A DNA stretch of 33,881 bases, from positions 1 to 33,881 of the forward strand of contig NZ_JAADJT010000024.1 of assembly GCF_011090165.1 (NCBI RefSeq), written 5' to 3'. The stretch comes from Duganella aceris. Lineage in GTDB: Bacteria > Pseudomonadota > Gammaproteobacteria > Burkholderiales > Burkholderiaceae_D. The position numbers were made by a program, and so were the translations under genes. Below, in pieces: positions 1 to 7,889 of this stretch (position 1 is the stretch's first letter; every line of letters starts with the position of its first letter). The notes below the pieces were generated by a model that worked only from the letters and a program-made list of their open reading frames with translations, was not told the DNA's origin and searched no databases.

Positions 1-123
1 ATCCGCATTCGTCGTTGAAGTTGAAATCTCCTCGCATGTTCAGGAGGGAGCTGGCGCGCCGGGCTCAAGAAAGCGGCGCTAACTAAGCGATAGGACGTGT
101 CCGGTTATACGGGGGCAAGATCA
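1..123 (+). mobile_element. 3' end of an IS3-family insertion sequence (OrfB tail and right inverted repeat)
   Basis: Frame 3 reads a 27-residue C-terminus that starts PHSSLKLKSP and ends QESGAN before a TAA at 84-86. The H-S-S-L motif close to the C-terminus is typical of IS3-family OrfB (rve integrase) transposases. Just after the stop, 93-123 reads on the opposite strand as TGATCTTGCCCCC followed by an A/T-containing stretch and CCGGACACG. That has the form of an IS3-family terminal repeat beginning with TG, so I place the element's right end near 123. The rest of the element lies outside the window. The family call rests on recognising the motif and the end, not on a database match. Confidence 0.6.
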
Positions 124-216
124 GCATACTGCCGTATCGGTTGCCGACATAGCGAGATATTTGAAGCTCTCTGGAGGCGCCATTCTACGTAACGTACACT
201 ACCCAGGAGAATATTC

Positions 217-1068
217 ATGAAACGATTCTTATCCCGACTCGCCTTCGCCGCGCTTTCATTTGCTGCCACCGGGCTATCCTATGCGGCCGCGTCGGACCTG
301 CAGATGTACAGACTGGACTGCGGTTACATGAAGCTTGGCGATAAGTCGGTGATGTCGGATGAGGGGCTTTATAAAGGGCAGTCTTACGACATCGTCATTT
401 CCTGCTATTTGATCAAACACGGGGATGACTGGTTACTCTGGGATGCTGGCCTTCCTAAGAAATATTTGGCCGGCCCAGTCACTGAAGGTAGTTTCACCAC
501 CAAACTCGACAGGACGATCGTTGATCAGATCAGCGACCTTGGACTGACTGCAGACGACATCAAGTACGTCGCCGTATCTCATTCCCATTTTGACCATTCG
601 GGGCAAGTTAATGACTTCCCAAACGCCACGCTGATCATCCAGCGCGACGAACTCACGGCTTTGGCCGATACAAAGAAAGCTTCCGAGCACTATATTGATG
701 CAGGCCTGTTCAGCTCGCATATCTCGGGTCAAAAGCTGGAACGCGTGAAGGTCGTCGACGGCGATGTCGATATCTTCGGCGACGGAACGCTTCAGACGAT
801 CCAGACGCCAGGCCACACTCCCGGGAGCATGGCGCTGCTGCTCAAGCTGAACAACGCCGGTTATTACGTGCTGTCCGGGGATCAGTGGCACTTTACTGAG
901 AACCACCAGCGCCAACAGGTTCCAACCTGGAACTATGACCACAAGCAGACCAAAAGTTCCGGCAAGAAACTCGATGATGTTATCGCGGCGAAGCATGCAA
1001 CGCTGGTGATCCAGCATGAGCCTGTCGATAACCAGAAGCTGCCGAAGCTGCCGCGTTTTCTTGACTAG
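217..1068 (+). CDS. Exported N-acyl homoserine lactonase-like metallo-beta-lactamase-fold hydrolase (copy 1)
   Basis: A 283-residue metallo-beta-lactamase-fold hydrolase. Residues 1-24 form a signal peptide (KR, hydrophobic core, SYAAA), so the enzyme should act in the periplasm or outside. The dinuclear metal site is complete: H122, H124, D126 and H127 in SHSHFDH, then H200 in TPGHTPG, D222 in SGDQWHF and H267 in QHEP. This arrangement matches the lactonase family that includes AHL lactonases (AiiA/AttM type). The substrate is inferred; other lactones or esters are possible. AGGAGA at 205-210 lies six bases before the ATG and supports the start. The porin gene follows 76 bp downstream on the same strand. 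A clearly related copy lies at 30044-30877 near the other end of the window. Confidence 0.85.
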   Translation: MKRFLSRLAFAALSFAATGLSYAAASDLQMYRLDCGYMKLGDKSVMSDEGLYKGQSYDIVISCYLIKHGDDWLLWDAGLPKKYLAGPVTEGSFTTKLDRTIVDQISDLGLTADDIKYVAVSHSHFDHSGQVNDFPNATLIIQRDELTALADTKKASEHYIDAGLFSSHISGQKLERVKVVDGDVDIFGDGTLQTIQTPGHTPGSMALLLKLNNAGYYVLSGDQWHFTENHQRQQVPTWNYDHKQTKSSGKKLDDVIAAKHATLVIQHEPVDNQKLPKLPRFLD

Positions 1069-1144
1069 AGAGTGAGTGGCGCCTGAACCGGGACACCGGT
1101 TTGGCATTCGACTGCGCAATTGGCCGCTTGCAAAAGGGATTCTA

Positions 1145-2311
1145 ATGAATAGCATCTTCTTTCGGGCGGCGGCCTGCCTGTTGACCCTATCGATGTGCGA
1201 TAACGCTGCTGCTCAATCCGATGCCACGATTTACGGCGTGATGGATGCAGCCGTTTTGCGTGCGAATGATACCAGCGGCAATTCGTGTACCTATATGCGC
1301 AGCGGCAATCAGCTTGCCAGCCGGATCGGGTTCAAAGGGGTGGAAGAACTGGGCGGTGGTACTCAGGTGCTGTACGTACTCGAAGCTGGCGTGAATCTCG
1401 ACACTGGCGCGGCCCCTCAATCCGGATCCATTTTCAACCGACAGTCCTACATCGCCTTGAGCGATAGGCGACTCGGCACGTTGGTCGTCGGTCGTCAGTA
1501 TCCGACCTACTACCAATTCGTTGGCCTGCTAGTGCGGGCCGGCGCCCCCACCGGTTCCACGGATGCTCACCCGGGTGACATCGACGGCCTTGATGCAGCA
1601 AGCCGTTTCAGCAATTCAGTCGGCTACACGACGCCGGAATGGCGCGGCGTGCAGTTTGGATTTGTGGCCGGCTCCGGCGAGCAGGGCCGCGATCAAGCCA
1701 ATGGCGACGCCTTCAGCGCGGCCGCCAGGTATCACACCGGTCCGTGGAATTTCGCGCTCGGCTACCAGTTGCTGACGAATGGTCCAGACCGTATAAGCTG
1801 GGACCCAAGCGTGTCCGGCAGCTTGTCGAGGTCGGCCCTCAACGACGGCTACCTGTCGGCCGAGACCGTGCGTTCGATTGCGGCGGCGTCCCGACTTTCG
1901 GCCGGCAAACTGAGTTTGAGTGGCGCCGTCTCCAACGTCCAGTACAAGCCGGACACAGCGTCGCGCTTTACTGACATCGCCAGCTTCAACACGGTCGGCG
2001 CCACCGTTACCTGGCAGACGAGCACGGCCTGGCTACTGGGCGCAAGCGTTAGCTGCACGCGCGAGAATATCGCTAACGGAATCAAGGTCCCTGCCAATTA
2101 TCGTCAACTCTCGCTGGAGCAGATCTATGTGCTTTCCCGGCGCGCTAATTTCTATCTAGCGCAGGCGCGCCAGATTGCGCGAGGCAGCACGCTGGGCGCA
2201 AATGGCCAGCCAGTCGCCGCCGTCGCCGTGGTCGGCGATTCGCAACTTGCCACGCCGTCGTCGACTGGACGTCAAAACGTGTTCATGGCGGGATTGCGGT
2301 ACAACTTTTGA
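1145..2311 (+). CDS. Gram-negative general porin
   Basis: A 388-residue outer-membrane porin of the betaproteobacterial type (OmpC-like, Porin_4). It has a signal peptide of about 22 residues ending near NAAAQ and starts the mature chain with the typical ATIYGVMDAA strand. The SRIGFKGVEELGGG and FNRQSYIALSD segments are the usual early barrel strands of this family. It ends in the terminal aromatic RYNF recognised by the BAM machinery. An in-frame GTG at 1076 would add 23 residues before the signal peptide, so I chose the ATG at 1145. It probably forms a trimeric channel for small solutes. It lies 76 bp after the exported lactonase, which may point to uptake of the hydrolysis products, but this is only inference from position. 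Confidence 0.9.
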   Translation: MNSIFFRAAACLLTLSMCDNAAAQSDATIYGVMDAAVLRANDTSGNSCTYMRSGNQLASRIGFKGVEELGGGTQVLYVLEAGVNLDTGAAPQSGSIFNRQSYIALSDRRLGTLVVGRQYPTYYQFVGLLVRAGAPTGSTDAHPGDIDGLDAASRFSNSVGYTTPEWRGVQFGFVAGSGEQGRDQANGDAFSAAARYHTGPWNFALGYQLLTNGPDRISWDPSVSGSLSRSALNDGYLSAETVRSIAAASRLSAGKLSLSGAVSNVQYKPDTASRFTDIASFNTVGATVTWQTSTAWLLGASVSCTRENIANGIKVPANYRQLSLEQIYVLSRRANFYLAQARQIARGSTLGANGQPVAAVAVVGDSQLATPSSTGRQNVFMAGLRYNF

Positions 2312-2371
2312 GTGCGGCACACGAGCGATTGCGCCGCTTCATATCGCATGCGGCTGAGGAGCGCCCGATGG

Positions 2372-3271
2372 CTACTGCTGAAGCGTCGCTACAATGTGTT
2401 CGAGCACCACGCGGGTTTTCGCGGTCATCTTTTGGCCCACCGGAATGAGCGCATGAACAGGTGGCGCGGCGACATCGGCGTTTGGTAATACATGTTCGAG
2501 GCGTCCGTCCACGATAAATGGTTGGGCGAAGCGGTCGATGAGCTGCGAGATGCCCAAGCCCAGCGCCGTCGCTTCAACCAGCGCTTGCCCGTCCAGTATT
2601 ACCGCCGGCGTCGGCGCGAAGTCGCGACGCAGACCGTTGTCGTTCAACGACCAACCGCGTAATTGTCCGGTGAAGCTGCGAAACAGCACAGCGCCGTGAT
2701 CGTTTAAATCCGCTATGGAAGTGATGGCATCGTGCTTTTTCAAATAAATCGGGGATGCGTACAGGCCCAATTTCAGGTCGCAGATTTTACGTACCGTCAT
2801 TTCGCTGTCGCCGGGGAGGTGGCCAATCCGAACCACGATGTCCCAACCGTCGCCCACCGGATCGGACATGCGATCATTGAGAGAAATCTCCACAACGACT
2901 TTCGGATAACGCTCACGCAGCGCGCCCAGCGTCGGCAAAATCAGGCGACCAAATCCGGTGGGGAGATCCACCCGCACACGGCCCACAGGCTCGGCTCGAT
3001 TCGCCGCCAGCGACTGCTCGGCCTCCCGCAGGCGTTCAATCGCGACGCGCGCCGCCGACAAATAGGTCTGACCGTCCTCGGTGATGTGTACGGCCCGCGT
3101 CGTGCGCTGGAACAGCCGCGTAGCCAAATGCTTTTCCAGCCTTTGCACTGCCTTGCCGACGGCCGACTTGTTGGTGCCGAGGCGCTCGGCGGCGCTAGTA
3201 AAGCTGCCTGTCTGCGCGACGGCGACGAACGCTGTGATGTCCTGAAGTGAGACTCCAATCATTTCCTGCAT
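2372..3271 (-). CDS. LysR-family transcriptional regulator (LysR-1)
   Basis: About 299 residues. The N-terminal winged helix-turn-helix (roughly residues 5-65) carries the LysR pattern FVAVAQTGSFTSAAERLG, with RLEKHLATRLFQRTTR as its wing. It is followed by a periplasmic-binding-like effector domain beginning around GRVRVDLPTGFGR. The sequence is closest to the CrgA/DsdC-like branch, judged by the RTTR and DLNDH patterns. I chose the ATG at 3271 because GGGAGAG precedes it; in-frame ATGs at 3283 and 3262 are alternatives. It lies downstream of the ABM gene on the same strand, separated by a strong hairpin (3382-3411), and converges with the porin. Target genes are unknown; the ABM gene is the nearest candidate. 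Confidence 0.9.
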   Translation of the reverse strand: MQEMIGVSLQDITAFVAVAQTGSFTSAAERLGTNKSAVGKAVQRLEKHLATRLFQRTTRAVHITEDGQTYLSAARVAIERLREAEQSLAANRAEPVGRVRVDLPTGFGRLILPTLGALRERYPKVVVEISLNDRMSDPVGDGWDIVVRIGHLPGDSEMTVRKICDLKLGLYASPIYLKKHDAITSIADLNDHGAVLFRSFTGQLRGWSLNDNGLRRDFAPTPAVILDGQALVEATALGLGISQLIDRFAQPFIVDGRLEHVLPNADVAAPPVHALIPVGQKMTAKTRVVLEHIVATLQQ

Positions 3272-3381
3272 TGTCTCTCCCATCCGAACAAAGAAGGGCA
3301 GTTTAGCAGATGTACTGGCCGTGGCGCCAAGCACGTCGACAACGGACTCCTGGCAAAAGACGGTCGCTCGGAAGCACGCAT

Positions 3382-3411
3382 CGCGCCGATTCCGGTGGGG
3401 GAATCGGCGCG
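3382..3411 (-). terminator. Strong hairpin between the ABM gene and LysR-1
   Basis: A perfect 12-bp inverted repeat, CGCGCCGATTCC (3382-3393) and GGAATCGGCGCG (3400-3411), with a six-base loop GGTGGG. It sits 38 bp after the stop of the ABM gene and 110 bp before the LysR-1 start. No good T-run follows on the minus strand, and only CTTTG follows on the plus strand. A transcript-ending or RNA-stabilising role is therefore inferred from position and stem strength alone. Confidence 0.45.
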
Positions 3412-3449
3412 CTTTGCCGCTTGTATTTCAAAGCTGACGCAATCTTTAC

Positions 3450-3758
3450 TTAGATGGCGTCGTAGAAGTTCACGGTGGCCTCATCCAGGTAAGCCAGGAT
3501 CGAAGCCGGCAGGCGTTCGGTCGGCTTGGCTGGACCGAAAGCCTTGTACAGGGTTTCGAAGTGCGAATGCAGATCTTCGACGCTGTTCCATTGTTCGTTC
3601 AAGTAGAACAGATGCGGATCGTCTTGATTCTTGTGCCATTGGTACACGGCTGCCTTGTCGTGTTCACGGGTCAGCTTTTGCGACACTGCCGCGATCTTTT
3701 CGTAAAACTCGGTTGCCATGCCGTTTTTGATTTTGCCGCTGAAGACGAGATATAACAT
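3450..3758 (-). CDS. Small antibiotic-biosynthesis-monooxygenase (ABM) domain protein
   Basis: About 102 residues, a single dimeric alpha/beta-barrel domain of the ABM/YgiN type. It shows the usual order of a first strand (MLYLVFSGKI), a helix with EFYEKIAAVSQKL, a strand YQWHKNQDDP, the FYLNEQW strand and a helix SHFETLYKAF. Family members act as cofactor-free monooxygenases on quinols or polyketides, or in quinone detoxification; the substrate here is unknown. An upstream in-frame ATG at 3821 would add 21 residues with no ribosome site. AAAGGGA lies at the correct distance before the ATG at 3758, which I use. It is divergent from the 2OG oxygenase gene at 3993 and lies upstream of LysR-1. 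Confidence 0.8.
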   Translation of the reverse strand: MLYLVFSGKIKNGMATEFYEKIAAVSQKLTREHDKAAVYQWHKNQDDPHLFYLNEQWNSVEDLHSHFETLYKAFGPAKPTERLPASILAYLDEATVNFYDAI

Positions 3759-3782
3759 GATGATTCCCTTTAAGGTTAAGTG

Positions 3783-3799
3783 ATGCAGCACATCTGCAT
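3783..3799. promoter_or_regulatory. Inverted repeat upstream of the ABM gene
   Basis: ATGCAG (3783-3788) and CTGCAT (3794-3799) form a perfect 6-bp inverted repeat with a five-base spacer. It lies 24 bp before the ATG of the ABM gene, in the divergent region it shares with the first 2OG oxygenase. It could be an operator for a dimeric repressor; nothing else supports the assignment. Confidence 0.25.
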
Positions 3800-3953
3800 G
3801 GAGAGAATATAGAGGCTTCAATCGTGGTCCAGTAGCCAGCCGAAGGCGAATACATAATTTGGATTTTCCATCGACTCACGGCGACCAGTGTTGATTGATC
3901 GCCGTTTGCGGAAACTGTTCTCGCCGGAACGAGGTTAATCCTGCGCACCCGGC

Positions 3954-3963
3954 AGCGGATAAT
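3954..3963 (+). promoter_or_regulatory. AGCGGATAAT motif upstream of 2OG oxygenase 1 (possible -10 region)
   Basis: The ten bases AGCGGATAAT end 29 bp before the ATG at 3993. The same ten bases end 34 bp before the second oxygenase gene at 7089. GATAAT differs from the sigma-70 -10 consensus at one position, so this may be the -10 element. I see no convincing -35 in either case. The sharing of the motif between paralogous promoters is the main evidence. Confidence 0.35.
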
Positions 3964-3992
3964 CGCTTCACATTCTTTACGCAGGAAAAACC

Positions 3993-4772
3993 ATGGACAT
4001 GTCTCTCCCTCAAACCTATTCCGGATACGTGATCGCTACGCAACCCGGCTCCCTTCCAATGGGTGGTACCGTTCCAGATACACCCATCTACGCGCTGCGC
4101 CGCCTGCCGGCAGGCTTGCTGGCATCCGCGGCCGCGATGGAACCCGCCGTGCGTCGCGACATCGATATCGGCGGGCAGCTCGCTTTCGTCATCGGCAATA
4201 TCCTCAGCGCTGAAGCCTGCCGCGCTCTCATCGGTATCGGAGAGCACTTCGGCTTTCGCGACGAAGCGCCAGGCATCAGTACGCCGCCAGGCATGCGAAT
4301 GAATCAAGCGCTTCACTGGATGGCCGACGCCGAGCTGCTGGAACTGATCCACCAGACGGTGGCCCCGCTGTTGCCGCAGACCTTGCACGGAAAAGCACTT
4401 TGGCCAAGGCTGAGCCAGCGCATCAATCTTTATAAGTACCGGAAGGGAGACGTATTCAACCGGCACACCGATGGCGATTGGCCCGGATATGGTTTTAGCA
4501 CCGATCAGGTCGGTATCGAAGAGTGGCTGGGCGGTCGTTCGCAGCTCTCCATGCTGTTGTATTTGAACGGGCCGGAAGACGGCGTGCAGGGCGGCGCGAC
4601 ACGACTCTACGGCGATAGCGGGGTCATCACCGATGTGATTCCGAAAGCGGGTTCAGCGCTGTTCTTCCAACACGGTTTCCGACCAGGATCGGTGGTACAC
4701 GCCGGTACGCAGGTCGGCGGCGACACGCCCAAATACGTAGCGCGGATTAATGTCTTATACGACCGCGCTTGA
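3993..4772 (+). CDS. 2-oxoglutarate/Fe(II)-dependent oxygenase, prolyl-4-hydroxylase-like (copy 1)
   Basis: A 259-residue soluble dioxygenase. The double-stranded beta-helix core lies in residues 140-257. The iron ligands are visible as H158 and D160 in FNRHTDG and H236 in VVHAG; R251 in KYVARIN is the likely 2-oxoglutarate anchor. The pattern YKYRKGDVF, LSMLLYLNG and GGATRLYG matches the P4H-type (SM00702-like) bacterial family, which hydroxylates small molecules or peptides. The first 40 residues, including SGYVIATQPGSLPMGGTV, are nearly identical to those of the paralogue at 7089. That conserved extension is not part of the core fold. It opens a run of closely spaced genes (next gene 21 bp downstream): a betaine-binding-like protein, LysR and glyoxalase. 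The substrate cannot be read from the sequence. Confidence 0.85.
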   Translation: MDMSLPQTYSGYVIATQPGSLPMGGTVPDTPIYALRRLPAGLLASAAAMEPAVRRDIDIGGQLAFVIGNILSAEACRALIGIGEHFGFRDEAPGISTPPGMRMNQALHWMADAELLELIHQTVAPLLPQTLHGKALWPRLSQRINLYKYRKGDVFNRHTDGDWPGYGFSTDQVGIEEWLGGRSQLSMLLYLNGPEDGVQGGATRLYGDSGVITDVIPKAGSALFFQHGFRPGSVVHAGTQVGGDTPKYVARINVLYDRA

Positions 4773-4793
4773 CACCCTCCGAAAGTGAATCTG

Positions 4794-5612
4794 ATGAATA
4801 ATTCCTCCCCTATGGTGGTGCGCCTCGGCGTGACCGATTTATCCTTCCACCGCGTTACCGGTGCGCTCATCTCTGTGCTGTTGACACGCATGGGTTTCAC
4901 CGTTGAACGACACTACGCGCCGCATGCCGAGAATTTCGAACGCTTGCGCGATGACCAAATCGATTTGATCGCCTCGGCCTGGATTCCTTTCAGCCACGGC
5001 GAATACAAGCGCCGTGTGGAAGAAGTCGTTCCTACCCGCCAACTTGGCCTGCACTACGAACCTTACGCGCTGTGGGGCGTTCCGGATTACGTTCCCGCCG
5101 CCGACGTGAGTCAAATCGCCGACCTGCTCAAACCGGAAGTCCTTGCGCGCATGGCCAAGCGGATCCAGGGCATCGGAGCGGGTGCCGGCATCACGCGCTT
5201 CTCGTTGAAGATGATGGACGAGTACGGCCTGGCGGCGGCCGGCTACGAATTTTTCACCGGTAGTCAGGAGGCGTGCATCGGCGCATTCGAGGGCGCTGTC
5301 AAGCAGCAAGAGTGGGTGGTCGTGCCGCTATGGTGGCCGCAATTCCTGCATCATCGCCACCACATCCGTGAGCTCAAGGATCCCAAGGGTTTGCTTGGTG
5401 GGGTCGATAAGGCTGTGCTGCTGGCGCGTGAGGATCGCTTGCTGCAATTGTTCACGCCGGCGCAGGTGGAGGTGTTGGACCGCGTGCGCCTGTCCAATCA
5501 GATCGTGTCCGAACTCGATTACGCCGTTAACCGGGAAGGTAAAAATTACGAGGAGGCCGTCGAAGATTGGCTGTCCGCGCATGACGAACTTCTGCGCCAC
5601 TGGCTGGGCTGA
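4794..5612 (+). CDS. Orphan glycine-betaine-binding (OpuAC-like) protein without signal peptide
   Basis: About 272 residues matching the OpuAC/ProX substrate-binding domain. The N-terminal lobe begins directly with VRLGVTDLSFH, followed by DLIASAWIPFSHGEY, and a second lobe contains GSQEACIGAF and WVVVPLWWPQF. Aromatic residues such as W63, W94 and the W180-W181 pair sit where this family builds the aromatic cage for quaternary amines. There is no signal peptide or lipobox from either the ATG at 4794 or the GTG at 4785, and no permease or ATPase gene nearby. It is therefore probably cytoplasmic and not part of a normal importer. It lies between an oxygenase gene (21 bp) and LysR-2 (11 bp). 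A sensing, carrier or catalytic role is possible but not shown. Confidence 0.75.
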   Translation: MNNSSPMVVRLGVTDLSFHRVTGALISVLLTRMGFTVERHYAPHAENFERLRDDQIDLIASAWIPFSHGEYKRRVEEVVPTRQLGLHYEPYALWGVPDYVPAADVSQIADLLKPEVLARMAKRIQGIGAGAGITRFSLKMMDEYGLAAAGYEFFTGSQEACIGAFEGAVKQQEWVVVPLWWPQFLHHRHHIRELKDPKGLLGGVDKAVLLAREDRLLQLFTPAQVEVLDRVRLSNQIVSELDYAVNREGKNYEEAVEDWLSAHDELLRHWLG

Positions 5613-5623
5613 AGCGAGTCATT

Positions 5624-6550
5624 ATGGATATCAACGCGTTGTCGCTGTTCATCAGGGCGACCGAACTCGGCAACATCACGGCTGCGGGCAAGGAACTAGG
5701 ATTGCTGCCTTCCGTGGCTAGTCAGCGGCTTGCCAAGCTGGAGAATACGCTCGGCAAGCGGCTATTACACCGGACCACGCGTCAGGTATCACTGACGGAG
5801 GACGGCGTGGAGTTTTTGCCGCACGCGGTGAAGATACTTTCCGCCGTTGACGATGCCTACCACCTGTCGGCGAAAGGAGCAGAAGTCCCCAAGCGCGTGC
5901 TGAAACTTGCCGCACCAGGATCGTTTGCCCGCATCTGCCTGCTGCCCATCATCGTCAAATTTCTTGGCTTGAATCCGAATCTCAAAATCGACTTGGTGTT
6001 GTCGGATGCGATTCAGGACCTGACCGAGATCGGCGTGGATGTGGCGATCCGCATCGCCGCGCTCAAGGATTCTACCCAGGTGGCGCGCAAGATCGGCGCC
6101 GATCGCCGTATCCTGTGCGCCGCGCCGAGCTATGTGGCGCAGCGCGGTGAGCCGGCCCAGCCGGACGATCTTCAGGCGCACCAGTGCGTCCTGCTCGGCG
6201 ACGAGGAAAGCTGGAGCTTCGAGATGCCGGATGGCGGTTTCAGCGTCGCGGTCAGCGGCGTACTGCGCGTCAATTGCGGGGAAACCGCGCGGTTGGCGGC
6301 GGAAAGCGGGCTTGGTATCGTTTCTATCTCGGAGTGGAATGCCCGGGCGGCGCTCGACGAGGGGCGCCTGGTGCAGATACTCGGTGAGTTCCCGCTACGC
6401 CAGCAGCGTGATATTTGGGCGATCTATCCCAGTTCGAAACTGATCTCCAGCAAGGCCCGCTCCTTTGTCGATTTCTTGATGAACGAATATGCACTTGGCT
6501 GCACATCTCAAAACGATGCGCCGGCGGATTTTTCCGGCGATGCGACTTAA
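5624..6550 (+). CDS. LysR-family transcriptional regulator (LysR-2)
   Basis: A 308-residue LysR regulator. The helix-turn-helix lies in residues 3-62 (FIRATELGNITAAGKELG and RLLHRTTRQV), with an effector-binding domain from about residue 90 (LKLAAPGSFAR). It is embedded in the same direction between the betaine-binding-like gene (11 bp upstream) and the glyoxalase gene (12 bp downstream), so it is probably co-transcribed with them. LysR regulators more often sit divergent from their targets; this in-operon position suggests control of its own operon, perhaps also of the promoter before the second oxygenase at 7089. The inducer is unknown; a quaternary amine or an aldehyde would fit the neighbours. 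Confidence 0.9.
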   Translation: MDINALSLFIRATELGNITAAGKELGLLPSVASQRLAKLENTLGKRLLHRTTRQVSLTEDGVEFLPHAVKILSAVDDAYHLSAKGAEVPKRVLKLAAPGSFARICLLPIIVKFLGLNPNLKIDLVLSDAIQDLTEIGVDVAIRIAALKDSTQVARKIGADRRILCAAPSYVAQRGEPAQPDDLQAHQCVLLGDEESWSFEMPDGGFSVAVSGVLRVNCGETARLAAESGLGIVSISEWNARAALDEGRLVQILGEFPLRQQRDIWAIYPSSKLISSKARSFVDFLMNEYALGCTSQNDAPADFSGDAT

Positions 6551-6562
6551 ATAGGAATGAAT

Positions 6563-6982
6563 ATGAAATATCTACACACCATGGTGCGCGTTAGCGACCT
6601 CGACGCATCACTGAAATTCTATCGCGATGCGCTGGGCTTGGAGGTGGTGAATCAGATCGTGCAAGCGCAGGGCCGGTTTACGCTGGTGTATCTCGCCGCT
6701 CCCGGGGATCACCAGGCCCAGATCGAGCTAACCTACAACTGGGATACCGAGCCCTACACGGGCGGTAGAAATTTCGGCCATGTGGCATTTGAAGTCGATG
6801 ATATCTATGCCACTTGCCAACGCTTGATCGATCATGGCGTGTCAATTAGCCGTCCACCCAGGGACGGCTGGATGGCGTTCGTGCGCTCGCCCGATAACAT
6901 CTCGATAGAGCTGCTTCAACGCGCGGGGCGATTGGCGCCTGCAGAGCCCTGGTTGTCGATGCCGAACAGTGGTGTTTGGTAG
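6563..6982 (+). CDS. Glyoxalase I-like (lactoylglutathione lyase family) metalloprotein
   Basis: About 139 residues, two beta-alpha-beta-beta-beta modules of the vicinal oxygen chelate fold. The four GloA-type metal ligands are present: H5 in YLHTMVRV, E55 in QIELTYNW, H73 in FGHVAFEV and E116 in SIELLQ. FYRDALGLEVV is the standard first-module helix. It resembles GloA closely enough to suggest glutathione-dependent methylglyoxal (or other 2-oxoaldehyde) isomerisation, although its position in an accessory operon may mean a special aldehyde substrate. An ATG at 6557 is two codons upstream, but AGGA at 6553-6556 is better spaced for 6563. It ends the 3993-6982 run. Confidence 0.85.
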   Translation: MKYLHTMVRVSDLDASLKFYRDALGLEVVNQIVQAQGRFTLVYLAAPGDHQAQIELTYNWDTEPYTGGRNFGHVAFEVDDIYATCQRLIDHGVSISRPPRDGWMAFVRSPDNISIELLQRAGRLAPAEPWLSMPNSGVW

Positions 6983-7044
6983 CCGTCATTCGGATTCGGC
7001 GGATAGTGTTATCGCGCCGGAGCCGGTAGTAATTAACGCCTGGA

Positions 7045-7054
7045 AGCGGATAAT
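7045..7054 (+). promoter_or_regulatory. AGCGGATAAT motif upstream of 2OG oxygenase 2 (possible -10 region)
   Basis: Identical to the ten bases at 3954-3963 and in nearly the same position relative to the start codon (34 versus 29 bp). Both copies also have TTAA about 12-20 bases upstream. This suggests that the two oxygenase genes kept a common promoter or operator after duplication. Confidence 0.35.
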
Positions 7055-7088
7055 TCCTGGCATGTTAACTCTGTTTTGAAAGGTCATC

Positions 7089-7886
7089 ATGTCATCCGCC
7101 CTGCCAATTTTTAATGAACAATCCAGTCGGATTTCCGGCTACGTCATCGCCACCCAGCCGGGCTCGTTGCCGATGGGAGGCACCGTGCAAAATACCCCGA
7201 TTCACGCGCTTAACCCGCTGCCGCAGGCAGCCATCGATAGCATGCCTGCGGGCGTCCCCGCCACCCGCACCGACATCGACATCGGCGAGCAGCTGGCCTT
7301 CGTGATCGACAACGTCATCAGCAAAGAAGCCTGCGATATGATGATAGAAATCGGCGAGCATTTCGGCTATCGCAGCGATGCGCCCGGCATCCGCACGCCA
7401 CCGGGCATGCGCATGAACCAGGCCATGCACTGGATGGCGGACGCTGCTCTGATGGAGAAGATTAATGATGCCATCGCTCCGCTGTTGCCGCAGCAGCTGC
7501 ACGGCAAGGCCTTGTGGCCGCGTTTGAGCCAACGCATCGACATGTACAAGTACCGCAATGGCGATGTGTTTAACCGCCACATCGACGGTACCTGGCCTGG
7601 CTATGGGGTGAACGCCGACCGCAACGGCATCGATGAATGGGAGAACAGCGGTTCGCAGCTGTCGATGCTGCTGTATCTCAACGGACCGGAAGATGGTGTT
7701 CAAGGCGGCGCGACGCGCGTGTTCGGACGCGGCGGGCAAGTGGTCGATGTGACGCCAAAAGCTGGTTCGGCCTTGTTCTTCCAGCACGGCTTCGGCATCG
7801 GTTCCGTGATGCACGCCGGTGGAGAAGTCACCGGCGATACGCCAAAATATGTGGCACGCATCAATGTGCTGTACGATCTGGACTAA
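7089..7886 (+). CDS. 2-oxoglutarate/Fe(II)-dependent oxygenase, prolyl-4-hydroxylase-like (copy 2)
   Basis: A 265-residue paralogue of the protein at 3993, alike along its whole length. The iron ligands H164, D166 (FNRHIDG) and H242 (MHAGG) and the likely 2-oxoglutarate arginine R257 (KYVARIN) are all present, so both copies should be active. The region between the iron ligand pair and the barrel strand LSMLLYLNG differs most between copies (GTWPGYGVNADRNG versus GDWPGYGFSTDQVG). That is where substrate choice could diverge. It has its own 106-bp upstream region with the shared AGCGGATAAT motif. It converges with the uncharacterised gene at 7890, the two stop codons being only three bases apart. 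Confidence 0.85.
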   Translation: MSSALPIFNEQSSRISGYVIATQPGSLPMGGTVQNTPIHALNPLPQAAIDSMPAGVPATRTDIDIGEQLAFVIDNVISKEACDMMIEIGEHFGYRSDAPGIRTPPGMRMNQAMHWMADAALMEKINDAIAPLLPQQLHGKALWPRLSQRIDMYKYRNGDVFNRHIDGTWPGYGVNADRNGIDEWENSGSQLSMLLYLNGPEDGVQGGATRVFGRGGQVVDVTPKAGSALFFQHGFGIGSVMHAGGEVTGDTPKYVARINVLYDLD

Positions 7887-7889
7887 TAA

